DNA of 64,000 nucleotides. It comes from Streptomyces umbrinus. GTDB taxonomy: Bacteria > Actinomycetota > Actinomycetes > Streptomycetales > Streptomycetaceae. The translations under genes were made by a program, and so were the position numbers. This document shows, piece by piece, positions 24,383 to 33,849 of this stretch. The notes under the pieces are model-generated. The model saw only the letters and a list, made by a program, of their open reading frames with translations, was not told the DNA's origin and made no database searches. How positions within the stretch are numbered: the first letter of the stretch is position 1; every line of letters begins with the position of its first letter. The stretch is taken from assembly GCF_030817415.1 (NCBI RefSeq), contig NZ_JAUSZI010000002.1, positions 1,550,001 through 1,614,000 on the forward strand. Direction: 5' to 3'.

Positions 24383-25265
24383 CCAGTCGCTGTCCAAGCG
24401 GTCAGTGTCGGCGCCGCGGTCGCCGATGGCCGCGCCGCGGTCCTTCCTCTGGTCGCGCCGGATCTTCCTCACCCTGCTGACCGGCTTCGTCCTGCTGCCG
24501 GTGTACGTGATGCTGTCCAGCTCGCTGAAGCCGCTGCAGGACGTGTCGGGAGAGTTCCGCTGGGTGCCCAGCGGGCTGACCATCCGCCCGTACATCGACA
24601 TCTGGTCGACCGTTCCGCTGGCGAAGTACTTCGTCAACTCGCTGATCGTGGCGGGCGCGGCGACGGTCTGCTCGGTGGTGATCGCGATCTTCGCCGCGTA
24701 CGGGGTCAGCCGCTACCGCTTCCGCGGGAAACGCCTGTTCACCGTGACCGTGCTGTCCACCCAGATGTTCCCCGGGATCCTCTTCCTGCTCCCGCTGTTC
24801 CTGATCTACGTGAACATCGGCAACGCCACCGGCATCGCGCTCTTCGGCTCGCGGATCGGCCTGATCCTCACCTATCTGACGTTCTCGCTGCCGTTCTCGA
24901 TCTGGATGCTGATCGGCTACTTCGAGTCGGTGCCGCGGGACTTGGACGAGGCGGCGATGGTGGACGGCTGCGGGCCACTCGGCGCTCTCTTCCGGGTCGT
25001 CGTGCCCGCCGCGGTCCCCGGAATCGTCGCGGTCGCGGTGTACGCGTTCATGACCGCGTGGGGCGAAGTGCTGTTCGCGTCGGTGATGACCAACGACACC
25101 ACCCGCACGCTCGCCGTCGGTCTCAAGGGCTATGCCACGCAGAACGACGTGTACTGGAACCAGGTCATGGCCGCCTCGCTCGTCGTGAGCGTCCCCGTGG
25201 TCGCCGGGTTCCTGCTGCTCCAGCGCTATCTGGTCGCCGGGCTCACCGCCGGAGCCGTGAAGTGA
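24375..25265 (+). CDS. Sugar ABC transporter permease (MalG type)
   Basis: 296 residues from ATG 24375, overlapping the previous gene by 8 nt. Six membrane helices; the first ends in the MalG-like [12 protein letters not shown] stretch, and the EAA loop is [20 protein letters not shown]. Partner of the MalF-type subunit. The stop TGA at 25263-25265 lies about 50 nt before the GH1 start. Confidence 0.93.
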   Translation: MSSQSLSKRSVSAPRSPMAAPRSFLWSRRIFLTLLTGFVLLPVYVMLSSSLKPLQDVSGEFRWVPSGLTIRPYIDIWSTVPLAKYFVNSLIVAGAATVCSVVIAIFAAYGVSRYRFRGKRLFTVTVLSTQMFPGILFLLPLFLIYVNIGNATGIALFGSRIGLILTYLTFSLPFSIWMLIGYFESVPRDLDEAAMVDGCGPLGALFRVVVPAAVPGIVAVAVYAFMTAWGEVLFASVMTNDTTRTLAVGLKGYATQNDVYWNQVMAASLVVSVPVVAGFLLLQRYLVAGLTAGAVK

Positions 25266-25312
25266 CCGACTCCTCCTCGCGCTCCAACTCCCCTTCCTCC
25301 GAAAGGACTTCT

Positions 25313-26671
<1,359 letters not shown>

Positions 26672-26719
26672 GGCTCACCGGCCGAGCTCGTCCGCGGCTC
26701 ACTGGCCGAGTTCGTCCAG
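26672..26719. repeat. 24-bp tandem duplication at the end of the kinase-like gene
   Basis: Blocks 26672-26695 and 26696-26719 match at 20 of 24 positions (GGCTCACCGGCCGAG... / GGCTCACTGGCCGAG...). The second copy holds the last codons and stop of the minus-strand gene (DELGQ, stop); the first would encode DELGR plus a stop just beyond it. Confidence 0.65.
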
Positions 26720-27670
26720 GGCCGCGGTGAGTTCCGGGGCGACGCGTTCCCTGACCCAGGCGACCTGCTCGTCCCCGGCGCCACGCGGGACGGTCTCGAT
26801 GAGCATGATCAGGTAGAGATAGCTGCGGTAGAGGGCGAGGCGCTGACGGGCCGAGTCGGTGAACTCGGCTCGTCCGCCCGCCTCTTGATAACCCGTCAGG
26901 AAGCCGTGGTCCTTCCTGATGTCACCGAGGAGCGCCAGGGAGACGAAGTCCGCGAGCGGGTCTCCCCAGAACATGCGCTCGCCGTCGATCAGTCCGCCGA
27001 TCCTGGGCGCGCCGCCGCCTTCCGGGCGGTCGACCAGGATGTTCCCCTGCCACAGATCGAAGTGCACCAGGCGCGGGTCCGTGACCTCGTCCAGGGCGTC
27101 GTACGCCGTCTTGGCCGCGCGGGCCACCTCGTCCACCGGGCGCGGCAGCCAGGCCTCATACCGGCGGGCGTCGTCCAGGACGGCGCCGTAGATGGCGGTG
27201 AAGGCAGTACGCCAGTCGGCGGACAGGGGCCCGAGAGCCCCGGACGGGTAGCCGAAGCCGGGCCCCGTCACCTGGTGGAGCCGGGCCACATGCCGCCCCA
27301 ACTCCCGGCGCAACAGCGTCTGTTCGGCGTCCGAGTAGGCGTCGCCCCAACCGTCACCCGGGCAGACCGTCATCAGGAGGTGGCAGCCCTCGGACGCGTC
27401 CAGGCAGACGTGCACGACTCGCGGCGCGGGCACGTCGACCGTGACGGCGGCGCGGTAGAACTCCGCCTCCGAGACGAGGAGTTCGCGTTCGTGGCTCATG
27501 CCGGGGACGGTCGGCGGTGGCGGGATCTTCAGCATGTGCCGGCTGCCGTTGGTGAGGCGGAGCTCCTCGACGGTGTTGTACGTCCCGCCGCTCATCGGAC
27601 GGCAGCCGGCGAGGCTACCGGGCGGAAATCCGGCCGCCTCCAGGATCCGTCGGGCCCGCTCCTCCGACAT
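26699..27670 (-). CDS. Aminoglycoside phosphotransferase-family kinase-like protein
   Basis: 323 residues from ATG 27670. The small lobe has MSGGTYNTVEELRL and HMLKIPPPP with the nucleotide-site Lys. The catalytic loop is LVHFDLWQGNILVD (HxDxxxxN), and IDGERMFWGDP supplies the metal-binding Asp. This is the APH/choline kinase/fructosamine-kinase superfamily. Actinomycete members like this are mostly of unknown substrate, and antibiotic resistance should not be assumed. Neither neighbour gives a clue to its pathway. Its last codons are tandemly duplicated just past the stop. Confidence 0.85.
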   Translation of the reverse strand: MSEERARRILEAAGFPPGSLAGCRPMSGGTYNTVEELRLTNGSRHMLKIPPPPTVPGMSHERELLVSEAEFYRAAVTVDVPAPRVVHVCLDASEGCHLLMTVCPGDGWGDAYSDAEQTLLRRELGRHVARLHQVTGPGFGYPSGALGPLSADWRTAFTAIYGAVLDDARRYEAWLPRPVDEVARAAKTAYDALDEVTDPRLVHFDLWQGNILVDRPEGGGAPRIGGLIDGERMFWGDPLADFVSLALLGDIRKDHGFLTGYQEAGGRAEFTDSARQRLALYRSYLYLIMLIETVPRGAGDEQVAWVRERVAPELTAALDELGQ

Positions 27671-27744
27671 TCCGCCCCACCCCGTTCTCGTCGTTGTACC
27701 GCTCGGTGTCGCGTCGCCCGGTCGGCGATCCGCCGCCCCGCGGC

Positions 27745-30700
27745 TCACCCGGCCGCGTAGACGTCCTCCACATAGCGGCCCGCCGCGATCAGCTCGTCGA
27801 GCCACCGCTCGCAGGCCGCGTCGTCGGCGTCCTGCGTACGGTCCCGGTACAGGGTACGGAAGGCGTCGCGCACCCCGGGTGCCATGCGTGAACCGTCGCC
27901 GCAGACGTAGACACGGGCACCGGAGTTCAGCAGGTCCCACACCTCGTCCGCCTCGGCGGCGATCCGGTGCTGGACGAAGGCCGCGCCGTCGACGGGGGCC
28001 GCGCGGAAGGCAGGACGCAGGGAGACGGCTCCGGCTGCCTCGGCGGCACGGAGTTCTTCGGCGTGCAGGAAGTCGGCGTCCGGGGCGTCACAGTCGAAGT
28101 AGCAGAGAGCGGGGGCCAGTTGGCTGTTCGTCGCGGCGCGGTCCGCGATGGCTCCGCGGAAGGGGGCGAGACCCGTCCCCGCGGCCACCATGACGACCGG
28201 TGCCGAGTGGTCGACGCGGAAGGCCTCCCGGCACGGCTGGACCCGGGCGAGGACGGTGTCGCCCGGCTTGACCGCGCCCAGGTGGCCGGAGCCGGTCCCG
28301 GTGTAGATGCCGTTCCCCGAGCGGGCCGGCGCCTCCAGCAGCGAGACCATCAGGTCGGCGTGAGAGGGGTCGGTGGCGGGCGAGGACGAGATCGAGTAGG
28401 TGCGGGGGCGCAGCGGCGTGAGGATCTCTTCGAGCAGCAGCGGCCAGCTCAGTGAGCCACGCAGCGCGGGGTACGCCTCGACGAGCTCGATCAGGGTCCG
28501 CTGATCGGAGGCCTGGAGGTTGGCGAGGGCGGCCCGCTCGGGCGGGCACGGGTTGGCGGCGGCGAGCACCGCCAACCGGTCGAGGTTGGGACGCCCCTGC
28601 AACTCAACGTGGTGCGACAGTAGTTGACGTACCGTCAACGGCCGGTCCACGGCGATTCCGTCGCGCCGCGGACGGCTCGCCCGGATGTCGAGCACGGTGT
28701 CGAGGTCCACGCCGAGCGCGGCCGCTGCCCTGTCGACGAGTTCCGGCGAGTTGACGGGCAGCACGGTGAGGTGGTCGCCCGTACGGTAGGCCGTGCCGTC
28801 GGGCAGTGCCAGCCGCACGAAACGCTTCGTCCGCGGGTGCCCGGGGGCGGTGAGGTCGTAGGCCTCGGTGACCGTCATGGGGACGAGACCGTGCCGGGCG
28901 GCGACCGCGTCGAGGGGGCCACCGGTCAGCGTACGGACCTGGTAGGTCGCCGCTGTGTCCTCCAGTGCGGTGGTGTCCGTGGCGTCGGGGTCGCCGTACT
29001 TCTCCAGCAGGGCCGTGCGCAGCTCGGCGGTGAAGCCGCGGACGGTTCCGCCGAGGTCGCCCGAGGCGTCGGCGGCCGTGCGGTCCAGGAGCCGGGTGCC
29101 GCCCAGTTCGGCCAGCCGGTCGTCGATGCGGGTCGGGAAGGGCTGGTAGGTGGCGGCCCAGTTGCGGTCGCCGACGCCCAGGACTGCGTATGTCAGGTCG
29201 GCGGCGGCCGGGGCCTCGTCGAGCCAGGCGGCGAAGGCGGTGGCGTCGTCGGTGGGCCGGCCGTTGTAGGAGGCCGCGGTGATGACGACGGGGCGGTCGG
29301 CGGGCAGACCGTCGGCGTACTTGTCCAGCGCCGCCACCTCGGTCTCGCACCCCAACGCGGCTGCCTCGTCGGCCAGTTGGGCGGCGAACTCGCGACAGGT
29401 CCCGTAGTTGCTGCCGTGCAGGAAGAGCGCCCGGGTGCCGGGGCGCACCCTGGCGGGCAGCGCCTTCTCGTCGGCCACGACGTCCTGTTGCCGTGCGGAG
29501 CCCGGGAGTTGGGCGTGCTCCCGGTCGGCCGTCGTGCGCGGGGTGAGCGCGAGCGTGAAGCCGTCGGGCTTGAGCGTCAGCGTCTCCTTGACCGTGAGCC
29601 GGTAGTCGGCGTGGTCGTGCAGCCGGTAGCGGTGGACGATCATCGCAAGCAGCATGGTCGCCTCGTGGAGCGCGAACTGCCGTCCGATACAGGCGCGTTC
29701 ACCGGTGCCGAACGGCTTGAACGCGTGCGGGGAGCGCGTGGCCTCCGCCTCCGGTGTGAAGCGCGAGGGGTCGAACAGCTCAGGGTTGTCGCCCCACACC
29801 GGCTGCCGGTGCAGCATCGGAGCGAGCACCATGACGCCCTGCCCGGCACGCACCGGGATCCGCCCGCCGAGGAGGGTGTCCTCACGTGCGTGCCGGCCGA
29901 ACACTGCGGCCGTCGGCCACAGCCGCAGCGCCTCGTTGAGCACCTGCCGGGTGTACGCGAGCTGCCCGACCTCGTCGAACGTCGGCTCGGGGTCGGCCGT
30001 GTCGCCCCACATCGCGTCCACCTCGCGCTGTACGAGCTGCAGGACGGCTGGGTGCTTGGCGAGGTAGTAGAGGGCGAACGACGTGGCGCCGGACGTGGTC
30101 TCGTGGCCCGCGATCAGGAAGGTGATCACCTGGTTGCGGATGTTGGCGGTGTCCAGCTTGGTGCCGTCGACGGGGTGCTCGGCCGAGAGCATGAGGCCGA
30201 GCAGGTCCTCGGCAGTGCCTTCTCCTTCGGAGACCCGGGCCTCGATCACGTCGTCGACCACCTGCGCCAGGTAGTCGGAGTCGCCCTGGAAGGCCGCGTC
30301 CGCAACGGAGTGGTCCTGGCCGGGGAGGCGGCTCAGCCTGGTCATGCTCCACTCCAGACACCTGACCATGGCCTCGACGAACGGATGCGGCTCGTCCCGC
30401 TCGAAGGACCCGAAGTCGTAGCCGAACCCGGCAAGGCCGATGGTGTCGAGCGTCATCCGCGTCATGTCGTCGGGAACGTTCACCGGAGCACCGTCGCGGG
30501 CCCCGCGGTCCCACGAGTCGATCAGCCTGCGCGCCACCTTCAGCATCACCGGGTGATACGTCCGCATCGACCCGAGCGCGAAGGCCGGCATCAGGATGTC
30601 GTGCGCCTTGGCCCAGTTCGGCTCGTCGTTGTACGCCGTGAAGAGCCCGTCCGCGGCGAACTCCCGCACGTTCTCCAGAGCGGGCCCGACATGCTTGGCG

Positions 30701-30918
30701 AACCGCGTCTCGTCGGCGAGGTCGGTCACCAGTTCAAGGTCACTCACGAACAGGGTGTCCCGCCCGTGCAGCCGCCGCACGAGCACCGGCCCGTGGGCCC
30801 GGCTCAACTCCATGACCTGCTGCAGTGGGGTGCGGCCAGGCCCGACGGCGGAAATGTCGACGACAGGAACACCATCAAGGGTCCCGACAACATGCGGATG
30901 CGACACGCTGGGGGTCAT
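27745..30918 (-). CDS. Self-sufficient cytochrome P450/NADPH-P450 reductase fusion (CYP102 family)
   Basis: 1057 residues, the length of P450 BM3. Residues about 1-465 are the haem domain: I-helix AGHETT (270-275), ExxR as EALR (329-332), haem loop FGTGERAC with Cys410. A flavodoxin-like FMN domain follows (HGSNYGTCREFA from about 501), then an FAD/NADPH reductase domain with RTYSISSS and GTGLAPFRG. The protein ends YVEDVYAAG, with Tyr where BM3 has an aromatic Trp stacking on FAD. Expected reaction: subterminal hydroxylation of fatty acids. It is divergent from a small gene of unknown function, with no regulator alongside. A stand-alone relative lies 7 kb away. Confidence 0.95.
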   Translation of the reverse strand: MTPSVSHPHVVGTLDGVPVVDISAVGPGRTPLQQVMELSRAHGPVLVRRLHGRDTLFVSDLELVTDLADETRFAKHVGPALENVREFAADGLFTAYNDEPNWAKAHDILMPAFALGSMRTYHPVMLKVARRLIDSWDRGARDGAPVNVPDDMTRMTLDTIGLAGFGYDFGSFERDEPHPFVEAMVRCLEWSMTRLSRLPGQDHSVADAAFQGDSDYLAQVVDDVIEARVSEGEGTAEDLLGLMLSAEHPVDGTKLDTANIRNQVITFLIAGHETTSGATSFALYYLAKHPAVLQLVQREVDAMWGDTADPEPTFDEVGQLAYTRQVLNEALRLWPTAAVFGRHAREDTLLGGRIPVRAGQGVMVLAPMLHRQPVWGDNPELFDPSRFTPEAEATRSPHAFKPFGTGERACIGRQFALHEATMLLAMIVHRYRLHDHADYRLTVKETLTLKPDGFTLALTPRTTADREHAQLPGSARQQDVVADEKALPARVRPGTRALFLHGSNYGTCREFAAQLADEAAALGCETEVAALDKYADGLPADRPVVITAASYNGRPTDDATAFAAWLDEAPAAADLTYAVLGVGDRNWAATYQPFPTRIDDRLAELGGTRLLDRTAADASGDLGGTVRGFTAELRTALLEKYGDPDATDTTALEDTAATYQVRTLTGGPLDAVAARHGLVPMTVTEAYDLTAPGHPRTKRFVRLALPDGTAYRTGDHLTVLPVNSPELVDRAAAALGVDLDTVLDIRASRPRRDGIAVDRPLTVRQLLSHHVELQGRPNLDRLAVLAAANPCPPERAALANLQASDQRTLIELVEAYPALRGSLSWPLLLEEILTPLRPRTYSISSSPATDPSHADLMVSLLEAPARSGNGIYTGTGSGHLGAVKPGDTVLARVQPCREAFRVDHSAPVVMVAAGTGLAPFRGAIADRAATNSQLAPALCYFDCDAPDADFLHAEELRAAEAAGAVSLRPAFRAAPVDGAAFVQHRIAAEADEVWDLLNSGARVYVCGDGSRMAPGVRDAFRTLYRDRTQDADDAACERWLDELIAAGRYVEDVYAAG

Positions 30919-31051
30919 GACGCGACAACTGCCTTTCGTGGTACGGAAGTCACGGCCGTCCCAGCTTCAACCAGCCCTCGGGACCCTTCGCGCCACAGGG
31001 CTACATGATCGTGCATTACTTTTCGGCGGACAGGGCTTGCGGCTGGGCGGC

Positions 31052-31117
31052 TTTTAGGGGCGCGGGGCTGTGTCACTGTGCGGCTCCGCCGCGTGGGCGC
31101 GATCAGCCACAGCGGAC
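31052..31117 (+). repeat. Variant intergenic palindromic repeat, copy 4
   Basis: Begins TTTTAGGGGCGCGGGGCTGT but continues with CGGCTCCGCCGCG...GGGCGCGATCAGCCAC, an extended form of the common repeat. It occupies the gap between the divergent P450 fusion and the gene at 31185, where it may overlap promoters. Confidence 0.65.
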
Positions 31118-31184
31118 CCGCACCCGAATCACAACGCCCAGCCGTCTCCCCCGCCGAACAAGCGGAGCGCATAGGCTCCGCCAC

Positions 31185-31571
31185 ATGGAACAGAGCGAGA
31201 TCATCCTGCGAGCCATCGGCGTCCTGACCGAGACCCAGGAGATGGTGCGCAGGCTCAACGAGGACGTCGAGGTCGACATAGACGCCGGAGAGGCACAGCT
31301 CGGCAGGCTGGTGACCGAGGTGTTCCCGGCGGTCGAGGTCCCCGGCGACGCGACCCCGGCAGAGGCGGGTCAGGCCGTCATCGACGCCCTGATGCCCGCG
31401 GCGATCTCCCTGGTCGGCGCCTTCGCCTTCCTGTTCTCGGAACTCGCCGAGGTCCACGACACGGGCCGGACCGAGATCAAGAGCACCGAACTCCTGCGCA
31501 CTCTCGCGCTCCGTCTGTCCAACTCGGACACTCACACGCACCCGGACGACGACAGCGACGACGACGCCTGA
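31185..31571 (+). CDS. Hypothetical protein encoded with a PAS/HTH regulator
   Basis: 128 residues, leaderless: TAGGCT (31172-31177) stands 7 nt before ATG 31185. The N-terminus is helical and acidic (VRRLNEDVEVDIDAGEAQLG), the middle is small and hydrophobic (LMPAAISLVGAFAFLFSELA), and the tail is Asp/His-rich (SDTHTHPDDDSDDDA). No known domain. The stop is 2 nt before the start of the PAS-HTH gene, so the two are an operon and the small protein is a candidate partner of that regulator. Confidence 0.7.
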   Translation: MEQSEIILRAIGVLTETQEMVRRLNEDVEVDIDAGEAQLGRLVTEVFPAVEVPGDATPAEAGQAVIDALMPAAISLVGAFAFLFSELAEVHDTGRTEIKSTELLRTLALRLSNSDTHTHPDDDSDDDA

Positions 31572-31573
31572 CC

Positions 31574-32329
31574 ATGCCCGACGTACCTCCCGAGTCCGCG
31601 GTGGTCTGGCGCAACCGGGCCATGGCCCTCTTCGACCGCATCCCCATGCCGATCGCGGTGTGCGACGTCTACGGGACGATCGTCCTGGCCAACCCGGCGA
31701 TGGCGGCGGAACGGGGTGCGACTCCGGGCGGCCTCCGCGGCCGGGACGTACTGGATCTCTTCCAGCCCCAGCAGGCGACACAGGTGGAGCGCATCGCCGA
31801 GGCGCTGCGTCTGCGCCACCGCTCGCGCTACCAGATCTCGGTCCGCTGGCGGACCCCCGGCGGCACCGAGCGGTACGGGGAGCTGACCGCCGACCCGGTC
31901 AGTGACACCGTCGACGCGACCACCAACCTGCTCGTCCTGCTACGCGTGCTCGGCGAGCACGAACCGCACACGCCGACGCCGGCTCCCGCCGAGCCGCCGG
32001 CCACTCCGGCCGAGGCCCGCATCCTGGCCCTGCTCGCCGGCGGTGCGACCACCGCGCACGCCGCCCGCGAGACGGGCCTCACCGTGGACGGCGTCAACTA
32101 CCACCTGCGCCGCCTCACCCGCCGCTGGAACGCGGCCAACCGCACGGAACTCGTCGCCCGCGCCTACGCCCTGGGCGTGCTCACCCCCGGCACCTGGCCG
32201 CCGACCACCGCTCCCCTCGACCAGCGAGCCGCCCGGCCCGCCGACTCGCTCGTCGAGGCGGTTCGTCCGGCGGGCGCCCCGAACCTGGCCAGGCAGTGCC
32301 ACACCTTCTTCAGGTCCTGCGGGTCGTGA
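31574..32329 (+). CDS. PAS-domain regulator with LuxR-like HTH
   Basis: 251 residues. Residues about 15-110 form a PAS fold (RIPMPIAVCDVYGTIVLANP, then GRDVLDLFQP). After a Pro/Ala linker, a HTH follows (ARILALLAGGATTAHAARET, then LTVDGVNYHLRRLTRRWN), with the spacing of LuxR/GerE-type DNA-binding domains. Conserved sequence ends near 32205; the last 40 residues overlap the coding sequence of the convergent DUF3626 gene by 166 bp. Encoded in an operon with the small protein upstream. The signal sensed by the PAS domain is unknown. Confidence 0.83.
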   Translation: MPDVPPESAVVWRNRAMALFDRIPMPIAVCDVYGTIVLANPAMAAERGATPGGLRGRDVLDLFQPQQATQVERIAEALRLRHRSRYQISVRWRTPGGTERYGELTADPVSDTVDATTNLLVLLRVLGEHEPHTPTPAPAEPPATPAEARILALLAGGATTAHAARETGLTVDGVNYHLRRLTRRWNAANRTELVARAYALGVLTPGTWPPTTAPLDQRAARPADSLVEAVRPAGAPNLARQCHTFFRSCGS

Positions 32330-33105
32330 CGCCCGGTGCGCGCCGCATCCCCGATGACCCGCGGGTCGAGGTGCCCGTCCTCGGCGATCCGCGCCCCCAG
32401 CTCGACGTACCGCGGACCGCGGTAGTCCGGGTGGCGGCGCAACTCCTCGACGGAGAGCCGGTACCCGGGGTGCCATTCGACCGGGCAGGGCAGCCGCCGG
32501 GCCGCGGCCTCGACGGGGGTGCCGCGGTAGCAGGGGTCCAGGACCAGCGCTTCCATGTCCCGGTCCAGGGCGACCCGTCCGTGCACCTGCGCCTCGATGT
32601 AGTCGTCGAGGGCGTCCCGGTCGTCCGCCTCGGCCAGGACGATGAGGGGCATCCCGTCGGCGACCCCGAACGCCGTGGGATCGACGGAGCTGTCCGGATA
32701 GCAGAACGTGGCGCGCCACAGCGCGTCCGAGGCCAGCCGGAAGTGTGCGGAGCCGAATCTCGGTGCGGCGCCGACCACTTGGTGCCGGAAGTTCAGCGCG
32801 CCGTACACCGGCCGCTCGTGCGGGGCCGCCGCGTCGTACGCCCCGCCGAACATCCGGCTCTCCCAGCGCCATCGGTCGCCGCCCGGATGCGCCGTCAGCC
32901 CGCCGTTGCTGGTGCCCGTGACGAACTGCGAGTGGTACGTGCCGTCCTCGGCCAGCGCCTCCAGGATCGGGCGCCCGCGCACCAGGCGGTCCGGGTGCAG
33001 ATTCAGGGTCAGCCGGAGCGCCGGGTCGAGGGCGGGGCCGGACGACAGCGCCGCGACGTGGCGCAGGGCCCGCGCACGCGGTGAGTGGGTGTCCCCGAAA
33101 TTCAC
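32164..33105 (-). CDS. DUF3626 domain protein
   Basis: 313 residues from GTG 33105, chosen because GAGGGAGATCCA precedes it and upstream codons lack a ribosome site. The conserved part (RLTLNLHPDRLVRGRPILE, then TYHSQFVTGTSNGGLTAHPG, RPVYGALN, RFGSAHFRL, PCPVEWHPGY) matches the DUF3626 pattern seen across bacteria, of unknown function, with several invariant His that might bind metal. The conserved region ends about residue 276 (KKVWHCLARFG); the remaining tail overlaps the end of the PAS gene on the other strand. Divergent from the FBP-domain gene. Confidence 0.8.
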   Translation of the reverse strand: MNFGDTHSPRARALRHVAALSSGPALDPALRLTLNLHPDRLVRGRPILEALAEDGTYHSQFVTGTSNGGLTAHPGGDRWRWESRMFGGAYDAAAPHERPVYGALNFRHQVVGAAPRFGSAHFRLASDALWRATFCYPDSSVDPTAFGVADGMPLIVLAEADDRDALDDYIEAQVHGRVALDRDMEALVLDPCYRGTPVEAAARRLPCPVEWHPGYRLSVEELRRHPDYRGPRYVELGARIAEDGHLDPRVIGDAARTGRHDPQDLKKVWHCLARFGAPAGRTASTSESAGRAARWSRGAVVGGQVPGVSTPRA

Positions 33106-33132
33106 TGGATCTCCCTCGACTCGGCTACTTAC

Positions 33133-33161
33133 CCTAGGCCAGAACCTAGTCCCCCTAGGTT
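33133..33161. promoter_or_regulatory. CCTAGG-rich candidate operator
   Basis: Inverted repeat AACCTAG-N5-CTAGGTT (33143-33161) with a further CCTAGG at 33133-33138, in the 97-bp gap between the divergent DUF3626 and FBP-domain genes. CTAG-containing words are rare in high-GC DNA, so three in 29 bp point to a binding site. Regulator unknown. Confidence 0.5.
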
Positions 33162-33202
33162 TGGACATCGCCGGTCACGATTCGCCAGGAGAACCCTTCA
33201 CG

Positions 33203-33697
33203 ATGAGACCACTCACCGAGCAGGACATCCGCAACTCATTTGTCAACTGCTCCAAGGGCGAGGCCAAACGGCTGGCGGTACCGCGCGATCTGGCCGAACA
33301 GCCGTGGGACGACCTGGACTTCCTGGGCTGGCGAGATCCCGGAGCGCCCGATCGCAGCTGTCTGGTGACCGAGCGGGCGGGCCGGCTCACCGGTGTGACC
33401 CTGCGCTTTCCCTCCAGGCAACGGGGCTTCCTGCACCGCAGCATGTGCTCGGTCTGCCTGACGACCCACCCGGGCAACGGCGTCTCCCTGATGACGGCAC
33501 GCAAGGCGGGCACGGCCGGCCGCGAGGGCAACTCGGTCGGCATCTACATGTGCGCCGACCTCGCCTGCTCCCTGTACGTACGCGGCAAGAAGGAACTCAA
33601 CTCCGGGTCCCGCATCGAGGAGAGCCTCACCCTGGAGCAGCAGATCGCCCGCGCCACCGGCCATCTGTCGGCCTTCCTGGACCATCTGTACGCCTGA
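33203..33697 (+). CDS. FBP-domain protein (FusB-like elongation factor G-binding, zinc finger)
   Basis: 164 residues from ATG 33203 with AGGAGAA upstream. The C-terminal half has the four-Cys treble-clef zinc site of the FusB/FBP family: CSVC (near residue 83) and CADLAC (near residue 117), with LMTARKAG and YVRGKKELN between and after. FusB proteins bind EF-G and rescue it from fusidic acid; actinomycete homologues are usually chromosomal and may act in ribosome maintenance. Divergent from the DUF3626 gene and the CCTAGG-rich site. Confidence 0.87.
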   Translation: MRPLTEQDIRNSFVNCSKGEAKRLAVPRDLAEQPWDDLDFLGWRDPGAPDRSCLVTERAGRLTGVTLRFPSRQRGFLHRSMCSVCLTTHPGNGVSLMTARKAGTAGREGNSVGIYMCADLACSLYVRGKKELNSGSRIEESLTLEQQIARATGHLSAFLDHLYA

Positions 33698-33849
33698 CGG
33701 ACCGCGCCGCCTGGCCGTAACGGCCGTGGTCAACGCGTTCTCGGCCGTGTCAGACTGGCCGCTCGGCCTGTGCCTCCTTGCCGTCGTCTCGGGTGAGCTG
33801 CGCCGTATGGACGAGTTCGGTGCGGCTGTGGAACGGGAAGTGCCCAAGG

